DNA of 64,000 bases, from NCBI RefSeq assembly GCF_025165815.1, contig NZ_JAFFZE010000022.1:62001-126000 (forward strand), given 5' to 3'. The notes beneath the pieces were generated by a model. It was not told the origin of the DNA, did no database searches, and worked only from the letters and a program-made list of their open reading frames with translations. This document shows positions 42,841 to 51,376 of this stretch, in pieces; within the stretch, counting starts at the first letter, position 1, and the number at the start of each line of letters is the position of its first letter. The translations under genes and the position numbers were made by a program. The DNA is from Actinophytocola gossypii. GTDB lineage: Bacteria; Actinomycetota; Actinomycetes; Mycobacteriales; Pseudonocardiaceae.

Positions 42841-45800
42841 CAGCGACTGCGGGGGGACTCCAGTTCGGCGAGCAGCCGGGTGGCCTCCGCCGAATTCACC
42901 GTGCCGAGCAGCTCGAGGGCCCGCTCGGTGTGGACGTCGGCCTCCCGCCGCTCGCCGCGACCCTGGTGCACGTCCGACAGCAGGATCAGCGCCTTCGCGT
43001 GCCAGACGACCGAGCCGAGCTCGTCGAACGCCTGCCGGGACAGGTCGACGTGCCGTTCCCCGGCCGGGTAGTCGCCCCGTGCCAACGCGATCTCGCCGAG
43101 CGCGTAGAGCGCCTGGCCCTCGATCTGCCGGTCGCCGACCTGCCTGGCCACCGACAACGCGTGCTGCAGGGTGGTCGCGGCGTTGTCCAGCCGGCCGGTC
43201 CGCTGGCGGACCACCCCGAGCCGGTACAACGCGTGCGCCTCGCCGGCCCGGTCGCCGATGTCGCGCACGATGAGCAACATCCGATTGAGCGCCTGGTGCG
43301 CCTCGTCGACGTCGTTGGTGTGCAGCTTCAACTCGGCGAACCGGTCGAGCACCTGGGCCTCGCCCCGGACGTACTCCACCTGCCGGCAGCGGGCGAGCGC
43401 GGTCGTCAACAGCTCATGCGCCGCCTCGAAGTCGCCCTCGTCCATGGCGATCTTCGCGAGGTTCTGCAAGACGTGCGCCTCGCCGACGGTGTCCCCGGCC
43501 AGCCGCATCCTGGCCAGCGCCTCGTGGTACTTCGACCGCATCGCCGTCGGGCGGTTTCGCAGCCGGTCGATGGTGGCGGCGTTGCGCAGCACCAGCGCGC
43601 AGCCGTGGTCGTCCCCCTCCACCTGGAACTTCTCGAGCGCGGCGACGAAGCTGCGCTCGGCGTCGGTGAGCCGCCGCTGCGCCATGTACATCGTGCCGAG
43701 CGAGTACAGCATCGCCGCCTGTCCCCGGTTGTTGCCGGCCCGCTCGGTGACCGCGAGCGCGAGCTCGGTGGCGGTGCGCCAGTCGTCGAAGTAGCCGCGC
43801 ACCTCGAACAGCGTCACCCCGGTGAGCGCGAGGTCCCAACACATCTCGTCCATCTGGTGCTCGGCGGCCATCGCCACCGCGTCGACCAGTGAGCGCCGCT
43901 CCCGGTCCAGCCACTCCATCGGGTCGTCGTCCTCGACCAGTTCGTCCTCGGCCGGCACCCAGCGTGGCGCGGTGCCGTGGATGATCGCGAAGTCGCCGCC
44001 GTACTCCTTGCGGTGGGCCCGCTCGGCCCGGGCGAGCCACGCGCCGAGCAGCCGTTGCACCGCGGCGGTGCGCTCCTCGAGCGACTCCTCGGCCATCAGC
44101 CGTTCGGTGGCGTACACCCTGATCAGGTCGTGGAACCGGAAGCGAAGCCGCTCGCCGGGATATTTGACGGTGTCCAGCAGCTGCGCCTCGACCAGGCTCT
44201 CCAACACCTCGTCGGCGTCGAAGACGTTGGTGTCGAGCAGCGCGGCCGCGGTCCAGCCCGGGAAGTCCGACGTGGTGGTCAGTGCGAACAACCGCAACAG
44301 CCGCTTGGCGTCGGCCGGCAGGCCGCGGTAGCTCAGGCCGAGGTTGGACCGCAGCTCGAGGCCGCGGTAGGCGAGCTCGTCGAGCCGGCGCACGGTGTTG
44401 CGCAGCCGGGCGACCAGGATGTCGAGCCGCCAGTGCGGCCGCGACGCCAGCCGCGCCCCCGCGATCCGCACCGCCAACGGCAGTCCGCCGCAGAAGTTGA
44501 CCAACTCGACGGCGGCGTCCCGCTCGGCGATCATCCGGTCCGGGCCGACGATCTTGCCCAGCATCTCCAGTGACGGTTCGACGTCGAACACGCCGACGTC
44601 GATGAAGTGGGCGCCAGGCAGCCCGGACAGCCGCGCGCGGCTGCTGACGATCACCGCGCAACACGGACCGGCGGGCAGCAGCGGCAGCACCTGGTCCTCA
44701 CTCGTCGCGCCGTCCAGCACCACCAGCACCCGCTTGTTGGCGAGCCGGCCGCGGTACATGTCCGCGCGCTCCTCCAAGTCGTCCGGGATCGCCGAGCCCT
44801 CGATCCCCAACGCCCGCAGGAACCGGCCGAGCACCGCCTCCACCCGCGGCTCACTGCCCGGCGCGTCCAGGTCGCCGTACAGATGACCGTCGGAGTAGAT
44901 GTCGCGCAGCTCGTGGGCGGCCCGCACGGCCAGCGTCGACTTGCCGACCCCGCCCTTGCCGGAGATCGCGACGATGCGCACCCCGTATCGACTCGCGGCG
45001 TCGGGGTCGTCACCGAGCACCCGCTTGATCTCGGCGAGCTGGTCCTGCCGGCCGGTGAAGTCGGCGATGCTCGCGGGCAGGCGGCGGGGCACGACGTGCG
45101 CCTCGACCGGCGTCTCCGCGCCGGTACTCCTGGAGGACGCCGCGATCTCCAGTTCCGGGTCCCGGTTGAGGATCGCGTTCTCGAGCCGCAGCAGACTCTG
45201 GCCTGGTTCGATCCCCAGCTGCTCGACCAACATCGACCTGGCTCGCCGGCACACCTCCAGCGACTCGGCCTGCCGGCCGGACCGGTAGAGCGCGAGGATG
45301 AGGAACTCGTAGAGCCGCTCCCGCAGCGGGTGCTCCTCGACCAACGCGGTCAGCTCGCCGATCACCTCCTCGTGCCGGCTGAGCGCGATGTCCAGCCGAA
45401 TCCGTTCCGTCAGCGCGGACAGTCGGGCGCTCTCGAGCTGGGCGGCGCCGCGCTGGACCAGGTCGCTGTGCACCCCGGCGAGCGCGGGACCCTGCCACAG
45501 TGACAGCGCGCTACGCAGCGTGGCGACCGCCTCGGACTCCCGCCCGGCGCTGACGTGCGAGCGTGCCGCGCCGACCAGCGCGGCGAACTGCTCGGTGTCG
45601 AGGCTCTCGAGCGGGATCTCCAGCACGTAACCCGGCGACCTGGTCCGGATCGACGCGGTGACCCGGCTGTCATCGAAGATCTTGCGCAGTCCCGAGACGC
45701 AGATCTGGACCTGCAGTCGCGCCGTCGTCGGCGGCGACGTGTTCCATACCGCGTCGATCAGCTGGTCCACCGGCGTCACGCGGTTCGCGTTGAGCGCCAA

Positions 45801-45893
45801 CATCGCCAGCACGATGCGCTGCCGGGCCCCGCCGAGGTCGAGTTCGCCGCCATCGACCGACAGCTCGAGGGGACCCAGCAGTCGTAATCGCAC
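42837..45893 (-). CDS. AfsR-type SARP pathway regulator with NB-ARC and TPR domains
   Basis: 1018 residues. An OmpR-like winged helix (about 1-95) and BTAD (about 100-245) form the SARP part. An NB-ARC ATPase follows with Walker A GKGGVGKST near residue 315, then TPR-like helices from about 690 to the end. It starts at GTG (45893) five bases after GGAGG. The third codon is TTA (45885-45887), the rare leucine codon read by bldA tRNA, a common developmental switch on pathway activators. It probably activates the cluster promoters; candidate heptamer repeats are at 19374-19402. Confidence 0.93.
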   Translation of the reverse strand: MRLRLLGPLELSVDGGELDLGGARQRIVLAMLALNANRVTPVDQLIDAVWNTSPPTTARLQVQICVSGLRKIFDDSRVTASIRTRSPGYVLEIPLESLDTEQFAALVGAARSHVSAGRESEAVATLRSALSLWQGPALAGVHSDLVQRGAAQLESARLSALTERIRLDIALSRHEEVIGELTALVEEHPLRERLYEFLILALYRSGRQAESLEVCRRARSMLVEQLGIEPGQSLLRLENAILNRDPELEIAASSRSTGAETPVEAHVVPRRLPASIADFTGRQDQLAEIKRVLGDDPDAASRYGVRIVAISGKGGVGKSTLAVRAAHELRDIYSDGHLYGDLDAPGSEPRVEAVLGRFLRALGIEGSAIPDDLEERADMYRGRLANKRVLVVLDGATSEDQVLPLLPAGPCCAVIVSSRARLSGLPGAHFIDVGVFDVEPSLEMLGKIVGPDRMIAERDAAVELVNFCGGLPLAVRIAGARLASRPHWRLDILVARLRNTVRRLDELAYRGLELRSNLGLSYRGLPADAKRLLRLFALTTTSDFPGWTAAALLDTNVFDADEVLESLVEAQLLDTVKYPGERLRFRFHDLIRVYATERLMAEESLEERTAAVQRLLGAWLARAERAHRKEYGGDFAIIHGTAPRWVPAEDELVEDDDPMEWLDRERRSLVDAVAMAAEHQMDEMCWDLALTGVTLFEVRGYFDDWRTATELALAVTERAGNNRGQAAMLYSLGTMYMAQRRLTDAERSFVAALEKFQVEGDDHGCALVLRNAATIDRLRNRPTAMRSKYHEALARMRLAGDTVGEAHVLQNLAKIAMDEGDFEAAHELLTTALARCRQVEYVRGEAQVLDRFAELKLHTNDVDEAHQALNRMLLIVRDIGDRAGEAHALYRLGVVRQRTGRLDNAATTLQHALSVARQVGDRQIEGQALYALGEIALARGDYPAGERHVDLSRQAFDELGSVVWHAKALILLSDVHQGRGERREADVHTERALELLGTVNSAEATRLLAELESPRSRC

Positions 45894-46173
45894 GATGCCT
45901 CCCCCTCGAAAACATTGGGTAATCGTCAGTTTCGCATATGCGGGATACGTCTCGAGCAGATTGGCGCCATCTGGCCTGGTGAGTAGGCCGTCTGCCCCAG
46001 CTTCATCAGGGACTGTTGGACCAGGAACCTCACGGTGTGTGACCGATCATGAGCGAAAACCGACCTGAACGATGATCGCCTCGTGCGCGCACGGCAGGAG
46101 ATGCGTCCCGAACCGGTGGGGCCGGATCATGGAACGACCAGACAACGGGGACGGACAGATTGGGCGGTGTGCG
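45894..46173. promoter_or_regulatory. Divergent promoter region of the SARP and HxlR-type genes
   Basis: 280 bases shared by two regulators facing apart. A perfect 10-base palindrome, CGCATATGCG (45933-45942), lies about 45 bases before the SARP start and could be an operator. The region is AT-richer than the coding DNA near 45910-45945. In-frame starts of the HxlR gene also exist within it. Confidence 0.4.
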
Positions 46174-46971
46174 ATGACCGAATCCAACTGGAAAGTTGTC
46201 ATGGATGAAGACGGCCTGACGATCTCCGGGGACCAGTTCTCGCTCACCACGACCGGTGCCGAGCCGACCCAGCTCGAGGCGGTCGTCGCCGAGCTGCAGG
46301 GCGTCTCCCGGGCCACCTACGGGCAGTACTGCGGCCTGTCCCGGGCGGCCGAGATGCTCGGGGAGCGCTGGGGCATGCTGATCATCCGAGACCTCATCAC
46401 CAGACCGAAGACCGTCGCGCAGCTGCACTCCGGCCTGCCCCGGATCTCGGAGAAGGCACTGACCATGCGGCTGCGGGAGATGGTCTACAGCGGCGTGATC
46501 CGGGAGTTGGACGAGCGGGCGACCGACGGGTCGACGCGCTACGAGCTGACCGAGTACGGCCGTGCCGCCGAGGACGCCCTGCTGGCACTCGGCCGCTGGG
46601 GTGCGATGTCGCTCGCCAGCCCGCGACCGGAGGACATCGTCACGCCGGACTCGCTGATGGTGGCGATCAAGGCGACGTTCAAACCGCGACAGGCGCACGG
46701 CGTCCACCTCAAGGTCGAGCTGCAGCTGGGTGCGATCGTGTTGCACGTCAAGGTCGACGACGGCGAGCTGACCGTCGGCTCCGGCCCGCTGGCCGGCGCG
46801 GACGCGGTGATCAACCCGGGCATGCTGCTCAAGGACCTGATGACCCGGGACCTCGACGCCGAGCAGGCGCTCGCGACCGGGCAGGTCACCGTCGACGGCG
46901 ATCCGGCCGCCTTCCTCGCGTTCGTCGACATGTTCGAGCTGCCGCGGCTGAAGGCGCCGGTGCACGCCTGA
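46174..46971 (+). CDS. HxlR-type regulator with SCP2-like domain, paralogue of the one at 5235
   Basis: 265 residues from the chosen ATG. The winged helix (YGQYCGLSRAAEMLGERWGMLIIRDLITRPKTVAQL) closely follows the 5235 protein, and the SCP2-like part shares VVHAIVDDGELTV/VLHVKVDDGELTV. This copy adds about 45 N-terminal residues. In-frame upstream starts at 46072 and 46129 are possible. It diverges from the SARP gene and its stop lies two bases from the converging ABC permease. A ligand-sensing repressor is the natural reading. Confidence 0.84.
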   Translation: MTESNWKVVMDEDGLTISGDQFSLTTTGAEPTQLEAVVAELQGVSRATYGQYCGLSRAAEMLGERWGMLIIRDLITRPKTVAQLHSGLPRISEKALTMRLREMVYSGVIRELDERATDGSTRYELTEYGRAAEDALLALGRWGAMSLASPRPEDIVTPDSLMVAIKATFKPRQAHGVHLKVELQLGAIVLHVKVDDGELTVGSGPLAGADAVINPGMLLKDLMTRDLDAEQALATGQVTVDGDPAAFLAFVDMFELPRLKAPVHA

Positions 46972-46973
46972 GG

Positions 46974-47816
46974 TCAACGCAGGAGCAGGGTGCCGAGCCG
47001 GCGGGCGGAGACGACGACGCCGATGACCGCCATGACGGCGAAGTAGGCGAGGTGCCCGAGCAGGGACGCGTCGACGAAGCCGGTGGACAGGGCACGCATG
47101 ATCTCGATCGCGTGGTACAGCGGGAGGCACTGGACGCCCACCTGGATCGCGGCCGGGTAGACGGTCAGCGGGAAGAACGTGGTGGAGAACAGGAACATCG
47201 GCATCAATGCGAGCTGGACGAGGTCGAAGTCCTGCCAGGAGCGCATGAACGTCGTGCACGCCATCCCCACCGCGGCGAACGCGAAGGCCACGAACAGGGC
47301 GGCGGGGAGCGCGAGCAGCGCCCACGGTGAGGAGATCAGGCCCATGCCCAGCATCACGGCCAGGAAGCCGGTCGCGTACATCCCGCCGCGCAGCAGGGCC
47401 CAGGCGATCTCGCCGATGGCGACGTCGACCGGACCGAGTGGGGTGGCCAACATCGCGTCGTAGAGCTTGGCGTACTTGAACTTGAAGAAGATGTTGAACG
47501 TCGCGTCGTACACGGCGCCGTTCATCGCGGACGCCGCCAGCAGCGCGGGCGCGACGTAGGCGACGTAGCTCATCGGCTCCCCGGTGGGGCCGGTGACCTC
47601 GCCGACCAGCCGACCGAAGCCGACCCCCATGGCGAGCAGGTAGAACAGCGGTTCGCAGAAGCCGGACACCACCGCGAGCCACGCCCGGCGGTTCACCAGC
47701 ATCGACCGCTCCACGAGCACCCGCGCCCGGCCGGCGTACATGCCCGTGGGCAGGACGCGCAGCAGCAGTCCGCCTGCGGGTGGGGGTGTCTCGCGCCGCT
47801 CGAGAGTGTCGGTCAT
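46974..47816 (-). CDS. ABC-2 type transporter permease (second copy)
   Basis: 280 residues with six hydrophobic segments in ABC-2 arrangement and the family pattern FKFKYAKLYDAMLATPLGPVDV, the membrane-elbow region before helix 3. It is homologous to the permease just upstream (47851), and both probably pair with the ATPase at 48669 as a heterodimeric pore of the NodIJ/DrrAB kind. It ends two bases from the converging HxlR-type gene, at the border of the cluster. Export of the cluster product is possible but not proven. Confidence 0.88.
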   Translation of the reverse strand: MTDTLERRETPPPAGGLLLRVLPTGMYAGRARVLVERSMLVNRRAWLAVVSGFCEPLFYLLAMGVGFGRLVGEVTGPTGEPMSYVAYVAPALLAASAMNGAVYDATFNIFFKFKYAKLYDAMLATPLGPVDVAIGEIAWALLRGGMYATGFLAVMLGMGLISSPWALLALPAALFVAFAFAAVGMACTTFMRSWQDFDLVQLALMPMFLFSTTFFPLTVYPAAIQVGVQCLPLYHAIEIMRALSTGFVDASLLGHLAYFAVMAVIGVVVSARRLGTLLLR

Positions 47817-47850
47817 GATTCCGCCTCCGCGGCGAAGAGTGCGTCGGCGG

Positions 47851-48669
47851 TCATGCGCTCAGTCGCCTTCGGTAGTTGCGGGTCGCGAGCGCGGCACCCG
47901 CGGCGAACAGGGCGAGCAGGAACGCGAGGTGTCCGAGCGCCGGCAACCACTCCAGCCCGCCGAACACCACGCCGCGACCCAGCTCGGTGCCGTGCCAGAC
48001 CGGCGTGATCCAGGCGACCGGGCGGATCCACGCCGGCAGCTGCTCGATCGGGAAGAACGCTCCGGCGAACAGGGTCATCGGCATCACCACGAACCGGAAG
48101 ATCGCGTTGAACTGCTGGCCCTCGGACTCGATGGTGGCCGCGTAGGCGGTGATCGGCGCCGCCACCGCGAGCCCGGTCAGCACCGCCACCAGCAGCGTGA
48201 CCAGCACCCCCGGCCCGGTCAGCACCCCGAGCACGGCCGCCACCAGCAGGTACACCGCCCCCGAACCACCGAGCCGGACACCGATCCAGGTCAGGTGGCC
48301 GGCGAGGATCTGCCCGGGCGAGACCGGCGTCGCGGCGATCGCCAGGTACGTCTGCTGCCACTTGAACGACGACAGCACCGGGTAGGTCGACTCGAACGCG
48401 CCGATCTGCGCGGCCGTGGCCACCAGCAGCGCGGGCGCCAGGTACACGACGTACTCCAGGCCGCCGGTCGCCTCGGTCGGCCGCACCTGCGACCCGAGCC
48501 CGAACCCGAGCGCCAGCAGGAACAGCACCGGCTGCACGACGCTGGACACGACGGTCGCCCGCCAGTTGCGCCGGTACCAGGTCCACAGGGCCTCGACGAA
48601 GATCAGCGAGGCGCGGACGGGGCCGAGCACCCGGCCCGTGCTGGCCGGCGTGGTCACGTCGGTGGTCAT
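47851..48669 (-). CDS. ABC-2 type transporter permease (first copy)
   Basis: 272 residues, six membrane helices, with SSFKWQQTYLAIAATPVSPGQI as the ABC-2 elbow pattern. Its ATG overlaps the ATPase stop (TGATG), so translation is coupled. Like its neighbour at 46974 it lacks a nucleotide-binding domain and relies on the upstream ATPase. The arrangement ATPase-permease-permease is common in actinobacterial chromosomes, so this exporter may pre-date the cluster. Confidence 0.88.
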   Translation of the reverse strand: MTTDVTTPASTGRVLGPVRASLIFVEALWTWYRRNWRATVVSSVVQPVLFLLALGFGLGSQVRPTEATGGLEYVVYLAPALLVATAAQIGAFESTYPVLSSFKWQQTYLAIAATPVSPGQILAGHLTWIGVRLGGSGAVYLLVAAVLGVLTGPGVLVTLLVAVLTGLAVAAPITAYAATIESEGQQFNAIFRFVVMPMTLFAGAFFPIEQLPAWIRPVAWITPVWHGTELGRGVVFGGLEWLPALGHLAFLLALFAAGAALATRNYRRRLSA

Positions 48670-49598
48670 CAGTCGACCAGCGTCCGACCGGTGAGGTGGA
48701 GGAACACGTCCTCCAGCGTGCTGCGGCGAACCAGGCTCGACACCGGACGCACTCCCCTGGCGTGCGCGGCCGCGAGCACGGCCTCGCCGTCGGCGGTGTA
48801 GAGGAGCAGGCGGTCGGGCAGCACCTCGAGCCGGTCGCAGAGGCCGTCGAGGTCGGCCTCGGGCGCGGGCTCGCCGGGCGGGAACCGCAGCTCGAGCACC
48901 TCGCGGGTGGAGTAGCGGCCGATGAGCTCGCTCGGGCTGCCCTCGGCGACGATCCGGCCGCCGTCCATCACGACCAGGCGATCACACAGCTGCTCCGCCT
49001 CGTCCATGTAGTGGGTGGTGATGATCAGCGTGACGCCGTTCTGCTTGAGCCGGAACAGCCGGTCCCACAGCAGGTGCCTGGCCTGCGGGTCGAGGCCGGT
49101 GGTCGGCTCGTCGAGCAGGAGCAGTTCGGGGTCGTTGATCAGCGACCGGGCGATCGTCAGCCTGCGCTTCATGCCGCCGGACAGGGGCTCGACCTCGTCC
49201 TCGGCCCGGTCGGTGAGCTGGGCGAAGTCGAGCAGTTCGGTGGCCTTGGCCCGGACGTGCGCCTTCGACAGGCCGAAGAAGCGGCCGTAGACGTGCAGGT
49301 TCTGCCGGACGGTCAGCTCGCTGTCGAGGTTGTCCTGCTGCGGCACGACACCGAGCCGGGCGCGGATGCGGGGCCCGTCGCGCTCGGGATCCATGCCGAG
49401 CACCCGAAGGTCGCCGCCGGTGCGTGGGGACACGCAGGCCACCATCCGCATGGTCGACGACTTGCCGGCGCCGTTCGGGCCGAGGAAGCCGAACGCCTCG
49501 CCCCGCCGAACCTCGACGTCGATGCCCCGCACGGCGGCGAAATCGCCGAACTGCTTCACCAGGTCCCGCGCGTGCACCAACGCGCCGTTCTCGCCCAC
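48669..49598 (-). CDS. ABC transporter ATP-binding protein (NodI/DrrA type)
   Basis: 309 residues. Walker A GPNGAGKSS, Q-loop VVPQQDNLD, signature LSGGMKRR, Walker B LLLLDEPTTGLD and the switch histidine TTHYMDEAE are all intact. The C-terminal 80 residues are the extra domain seen in NodI/DrrA-type ATPases. It starts at GTG (49598). It powers the two ABC-2 permeases downstream, at the inner face of the membrane. DrrAB-like systems export aromatic antibiotics, which would fit this cluster. Confidence 0.92.
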   Translation of the reverse strand: MGENGALVHARDLVKQFGDFAAVRGIDVEVRRGEAFGFLGPNGAGKSSTMRMVACVSPRTGGDLRVLGMDPERDGPRIRARLGVVPQQDNLDSELTVRQNLHVYGRFFGLSKAHVRAKATELLDFAQLTDRAEDEVEPLSGGMKRRLTIARSLINDPELLLLDEPTTGLDPQARHLLWDRLFRLKQNGVTLIITTHYMDEAEQLCDRLVVMDGGRIVAEGSPSELIGRYSTREVLELRFPPGEPAPEADLDGLCDRLEVLPDRLLLYTADGEAVLAAAHARGVRPVSSLVRRSTLEDVFLHLTGRTLVD

Positions 49599-49699
49599 GA
49601 CCGCAGACTAGATCGCGGCACCGACAATCACGAGCCGTTATGCGGACGCATTCTCACCGCTGTGTATGACCACCGTCACCGTCCGGTCATCCGGGCTGG

Positions 49700-49721
49700 C
49701 CTGCCACCGACCGGTGGCAGG
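49700..49721. terminator. Hairpin downstream of ndk
   Basis: CCTGCCACCG (49700-49709) is complementary to 49712-49721. The innermost pairs must open, leaving about an 8-base stem. It lies in the 147-base gap between the ndk stop and the ABC ATPase start and may terminate ndk transcription. This gap is also the likely right junction of the island. Confidence 0.45.
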
Positions 49722-49745
49722 TCGGTGACAGGTTGACGGGGAAGG

Positions 49746-50153
49746 TCAGACGCCGGGGAACCAGAGGTCGATCTCGCGCTTGGCCGACTCCGGGGAGTCC
49801 GAGCCGTGCACGATGTTGTACTGCACCTCGACCGCGTAGTCGCCGCGGATGCTGCCGGTCGCGGCCTGCACCGGGTTGGTGGCGCCGGCCAGCTGACGGA
49901 ACGCCGCGATCGCGTTCTCGCCCTCGACGACCATGGCGACCAGCGGGCCGCCGGTGATGAACTCGAGCAGGGACTCGTAGAAGGGCTTGCCCGCGTGCTC
50001 GGCGTAGTGCTGCTCGGCGACCGAGCGCTCCACGTTCCGCAGCTCCAGCGCGGCCAGCGTCAGGCCCTTGCGCTCGACCCGGGAGATGACCTCGCCGACC
50101 AGCCCACGGCTGACACCGTCCGGCTTGACCAGGACCAAACTGCGCTCGCTCAC
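49746..50153 (-). CDS. ndk: Nucleoside diphosphate kinase
   Basis: 135 residues, the standard bacterial length. The phosphohistidine lies in NIVHGSDS, and LVLVKPDGV opens the fold. It transfers the gamma phosphate from ATP to nucleoside diphosphates through a phosphohistidine intermediate. AAGGAG precedes the GTG start at 50153. Its place after folC is the conserved actinobacterial order and marks the right chromosomal side of the cluster. Confidence 0.97.
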   Translation of the reverse strand: MSERSLVLVKPDGVSRGLVGEVISRVERKGLTLAALELRNVERSVAEQHYAEHAGKPFYESLLEFITGGPLVAMVVEGENAIAAFRQLAGATNPVQAATGSIRGDYAVEVQYNIVHGSDSPESAKREIDLWFPGV

Positions 50154-50210
50154 GACACTCCTTTTCGAGGAAACGGGGAAGATGGTGCCGGCGCAGCGTA
50201 TCGTCCGGCC

Positions 50211-50561
50211 GTGCTCACCATCGACGCCGAGTCGGACCTGCCGCCGTACGAACAGGTGCGTGCACAGCTGGCGCGCCGGATCAGCGACCGGACGCTCACG
50301 GTCGGCACCCGGCTGCCGACGGTCCGTGCGCTCGCCGCCGAACTGGGGCTGGCGGTCAACACCGTGGCGCGCGCGTACCGGGAGCTGGAGGAGGCCGGCA
50401 TGGTCGAGACCCGCGGCCGGGCGGGCACCTTCGTCAGCTCCCTCGGCGACAGCAGCCGGGACACCCTGCGCCGGGCGGCGGCCGAGTACGCGGCGACGGC
50501 GCGGGCGCTGGGGATCGGCGCGGACGAGGCGGTGGCGGCGGTCCGGGCGGCGCTCGGTTGA
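50211..50561 (+). CDS. GntR-family regulator (YtrA-like, short)
   Basis: 116 residues. The GntR winged helix ([50 protein letters not shown]) takes up the first 75, followed by a short helical tail as in the YtrA subgroup, which often controls ABC transporters. I use the GTG at 50211, which has no clear ribosome site and may be leaderless. It diverges from ndk. Its stop codon falls inside the end of the TnpB-type relic (see 50558), so the original C-terminus may have differed. Confidence 0.83.
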   Translation: MLTIDAESDLPPYEQVRAQLARRISDRTLTVGTRLPTVRALAAELGLAVNTVARAYRELEEAGMVETRGRAGTFVSSLGDSSRDTLRRAAAEYAATARALGIGADEAVAAVRAALG

Positions 50562-50995
50562 CGTCCTCCCCCGTGTGAACGCGGGAGATTCCGGTCTGTG
50601 CGGTCTAGGCCGCGCTTCCGGTGGGTTCCTGCATCGTTGCCGACTGCTCGGGCGGGCCCAAGACTGACACCGGCTCCACAGGCGTTGGTCTGTCGGCCCG
50701 TCCGGCCGCCAGGATGTTCACCGCCGCGTTGATGTCCCGGTCGTGAACGACCCCACACGGGCAGGTCCACGTCCGGACGTTCAACGACAGCTTCTCGCCG
50801 ACCGCCCCGCAGGTCGAGCACAGGCGGGTGGAGGGAAGCCACCGGTCCACCCGCCCGAACACGCGGCCGTGCCGGGCGGCCTTGTACCCCAGCATCGCCG
50901 TGAACTGTGACCAACCGGCGTCATGCACGGATTTGGCCAGCCGGGTGCGGGCCATACCGCCACCGCGAAATGGGTCAACCCCAGATCGGGGTTGG
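50558..50995 (-). mobile_element. Relic of an IS200/IS605-family (TnpB) element
   Basis: The element fills the gap between the gntR stop and the DUF4233 stop. Its right end (50558-50587) keeps the TnpB-type terminus: GTCAA on the minus strand, preceded by a hairpin with arms 50566-50573 and 50580-50587, the region that in active elements forms the 3' part of the omega RNA. The coding part is internally deleted, and no TnpA is present. Confidence 0.7.
50605..50995 (-). pseudogene. Internally deleted tnpB
   Basis: Near 50960-50993 the minus strand encodes NPDLGLTHFAV, the RuvC-I segment of TnpB. It then jumps, out of frame, to RTRLAKSVHDAGWSQF (about 50952 downward), which normally lies some 150 residues later. 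The C-terminal part is intact: the zinc finger CSTC...CPC and Ruv[14 protein letters not shown]. Loss of the RuvC-II region and the frame change make it non-functional as a nuclease. A 116-residue frame from 50955 remains open. Confidence 0.8.
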
Positions 50996-51376
50996 TCAGT
51001 CTTCTGTGGACCGTTGGCTGGGGAGGCGGCCCTCGGCCATGCGTTTGGCGACGTCCCAGCGCATCCAGAGCAGGATGGCCCACACCAGGCCGAACACCAG
51101 GCCCAGCACGCCGAGCGCGGGCAGCGCCACCCAGCACACCACCAGCACGGCCTGCAGGCCCGCGGCCAGCCACAAACCCCACGGCTTGCGTACGAAGGCG
51201 CAGTTCACCAGTAGCGCCAGCGCCAGCACGCCGACCAGCACGCCCTGCCAGGTCGCCAGGCCACTGCCGAGGTTCGCCACCACCGGCATCGACAGCAGCA
51301 CCACGATGGCCTCAAGCAACAGCGTCGCCGCGGCCACACCGGCGAAGGACTTCATCGGGTCCGACGGCTTGCTCAC
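50996..51376 (-). CDS. DUF4233 membrane protein
   Basis: 126 residues with four hydrophobic helices (for example LLLEAIVVLLSMPVV and VGVLALALLVNCAFV). It is the small conserved membrane protein found between folC and ndk in actinobacteria; the function is unknown. It starts at a GTG overlapping the folC stop. Its own stop abuts the TnpB relic. Confidence 0.85.
   Translation of the reverse strand: MSKPSDPMKSFAGVAAATLLLEAIVVLLSMPVVANLGSGLATWQGVLVGVLALALLVNCAFVRKPWGLWLAAGLQAVLVVCWVALPALGVLGLVFGLVWAILLWMRWDVAKRMAEGRLPSQRSTED

Noticed and set aside
46974-49598. Assigning the ABC exporter firmly to the cluster
   Set aside because: It lies on the housekeeping side and such exporters are common in actinobacterial chromosomes. 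Its membership cannot be decided without related genomes, so I left it as a border element.
2132-49598. An enediyne or other polyketide synthase hidden in the island
   Set aside because: Every long frame in the island is accounted for, and none shows a ketosynthase DTACSS-type motif, acyltransferase GHS motif or a protein of PKS length. The absence is a reading of this window only.
50605-50955. Functional 116-residue transposase gene
   Set aside because: It holds only the C-terminal part of TnpB; the upstream RuvC-I segment is present but out of frame and RuvC-II is missing, so it is a relic.
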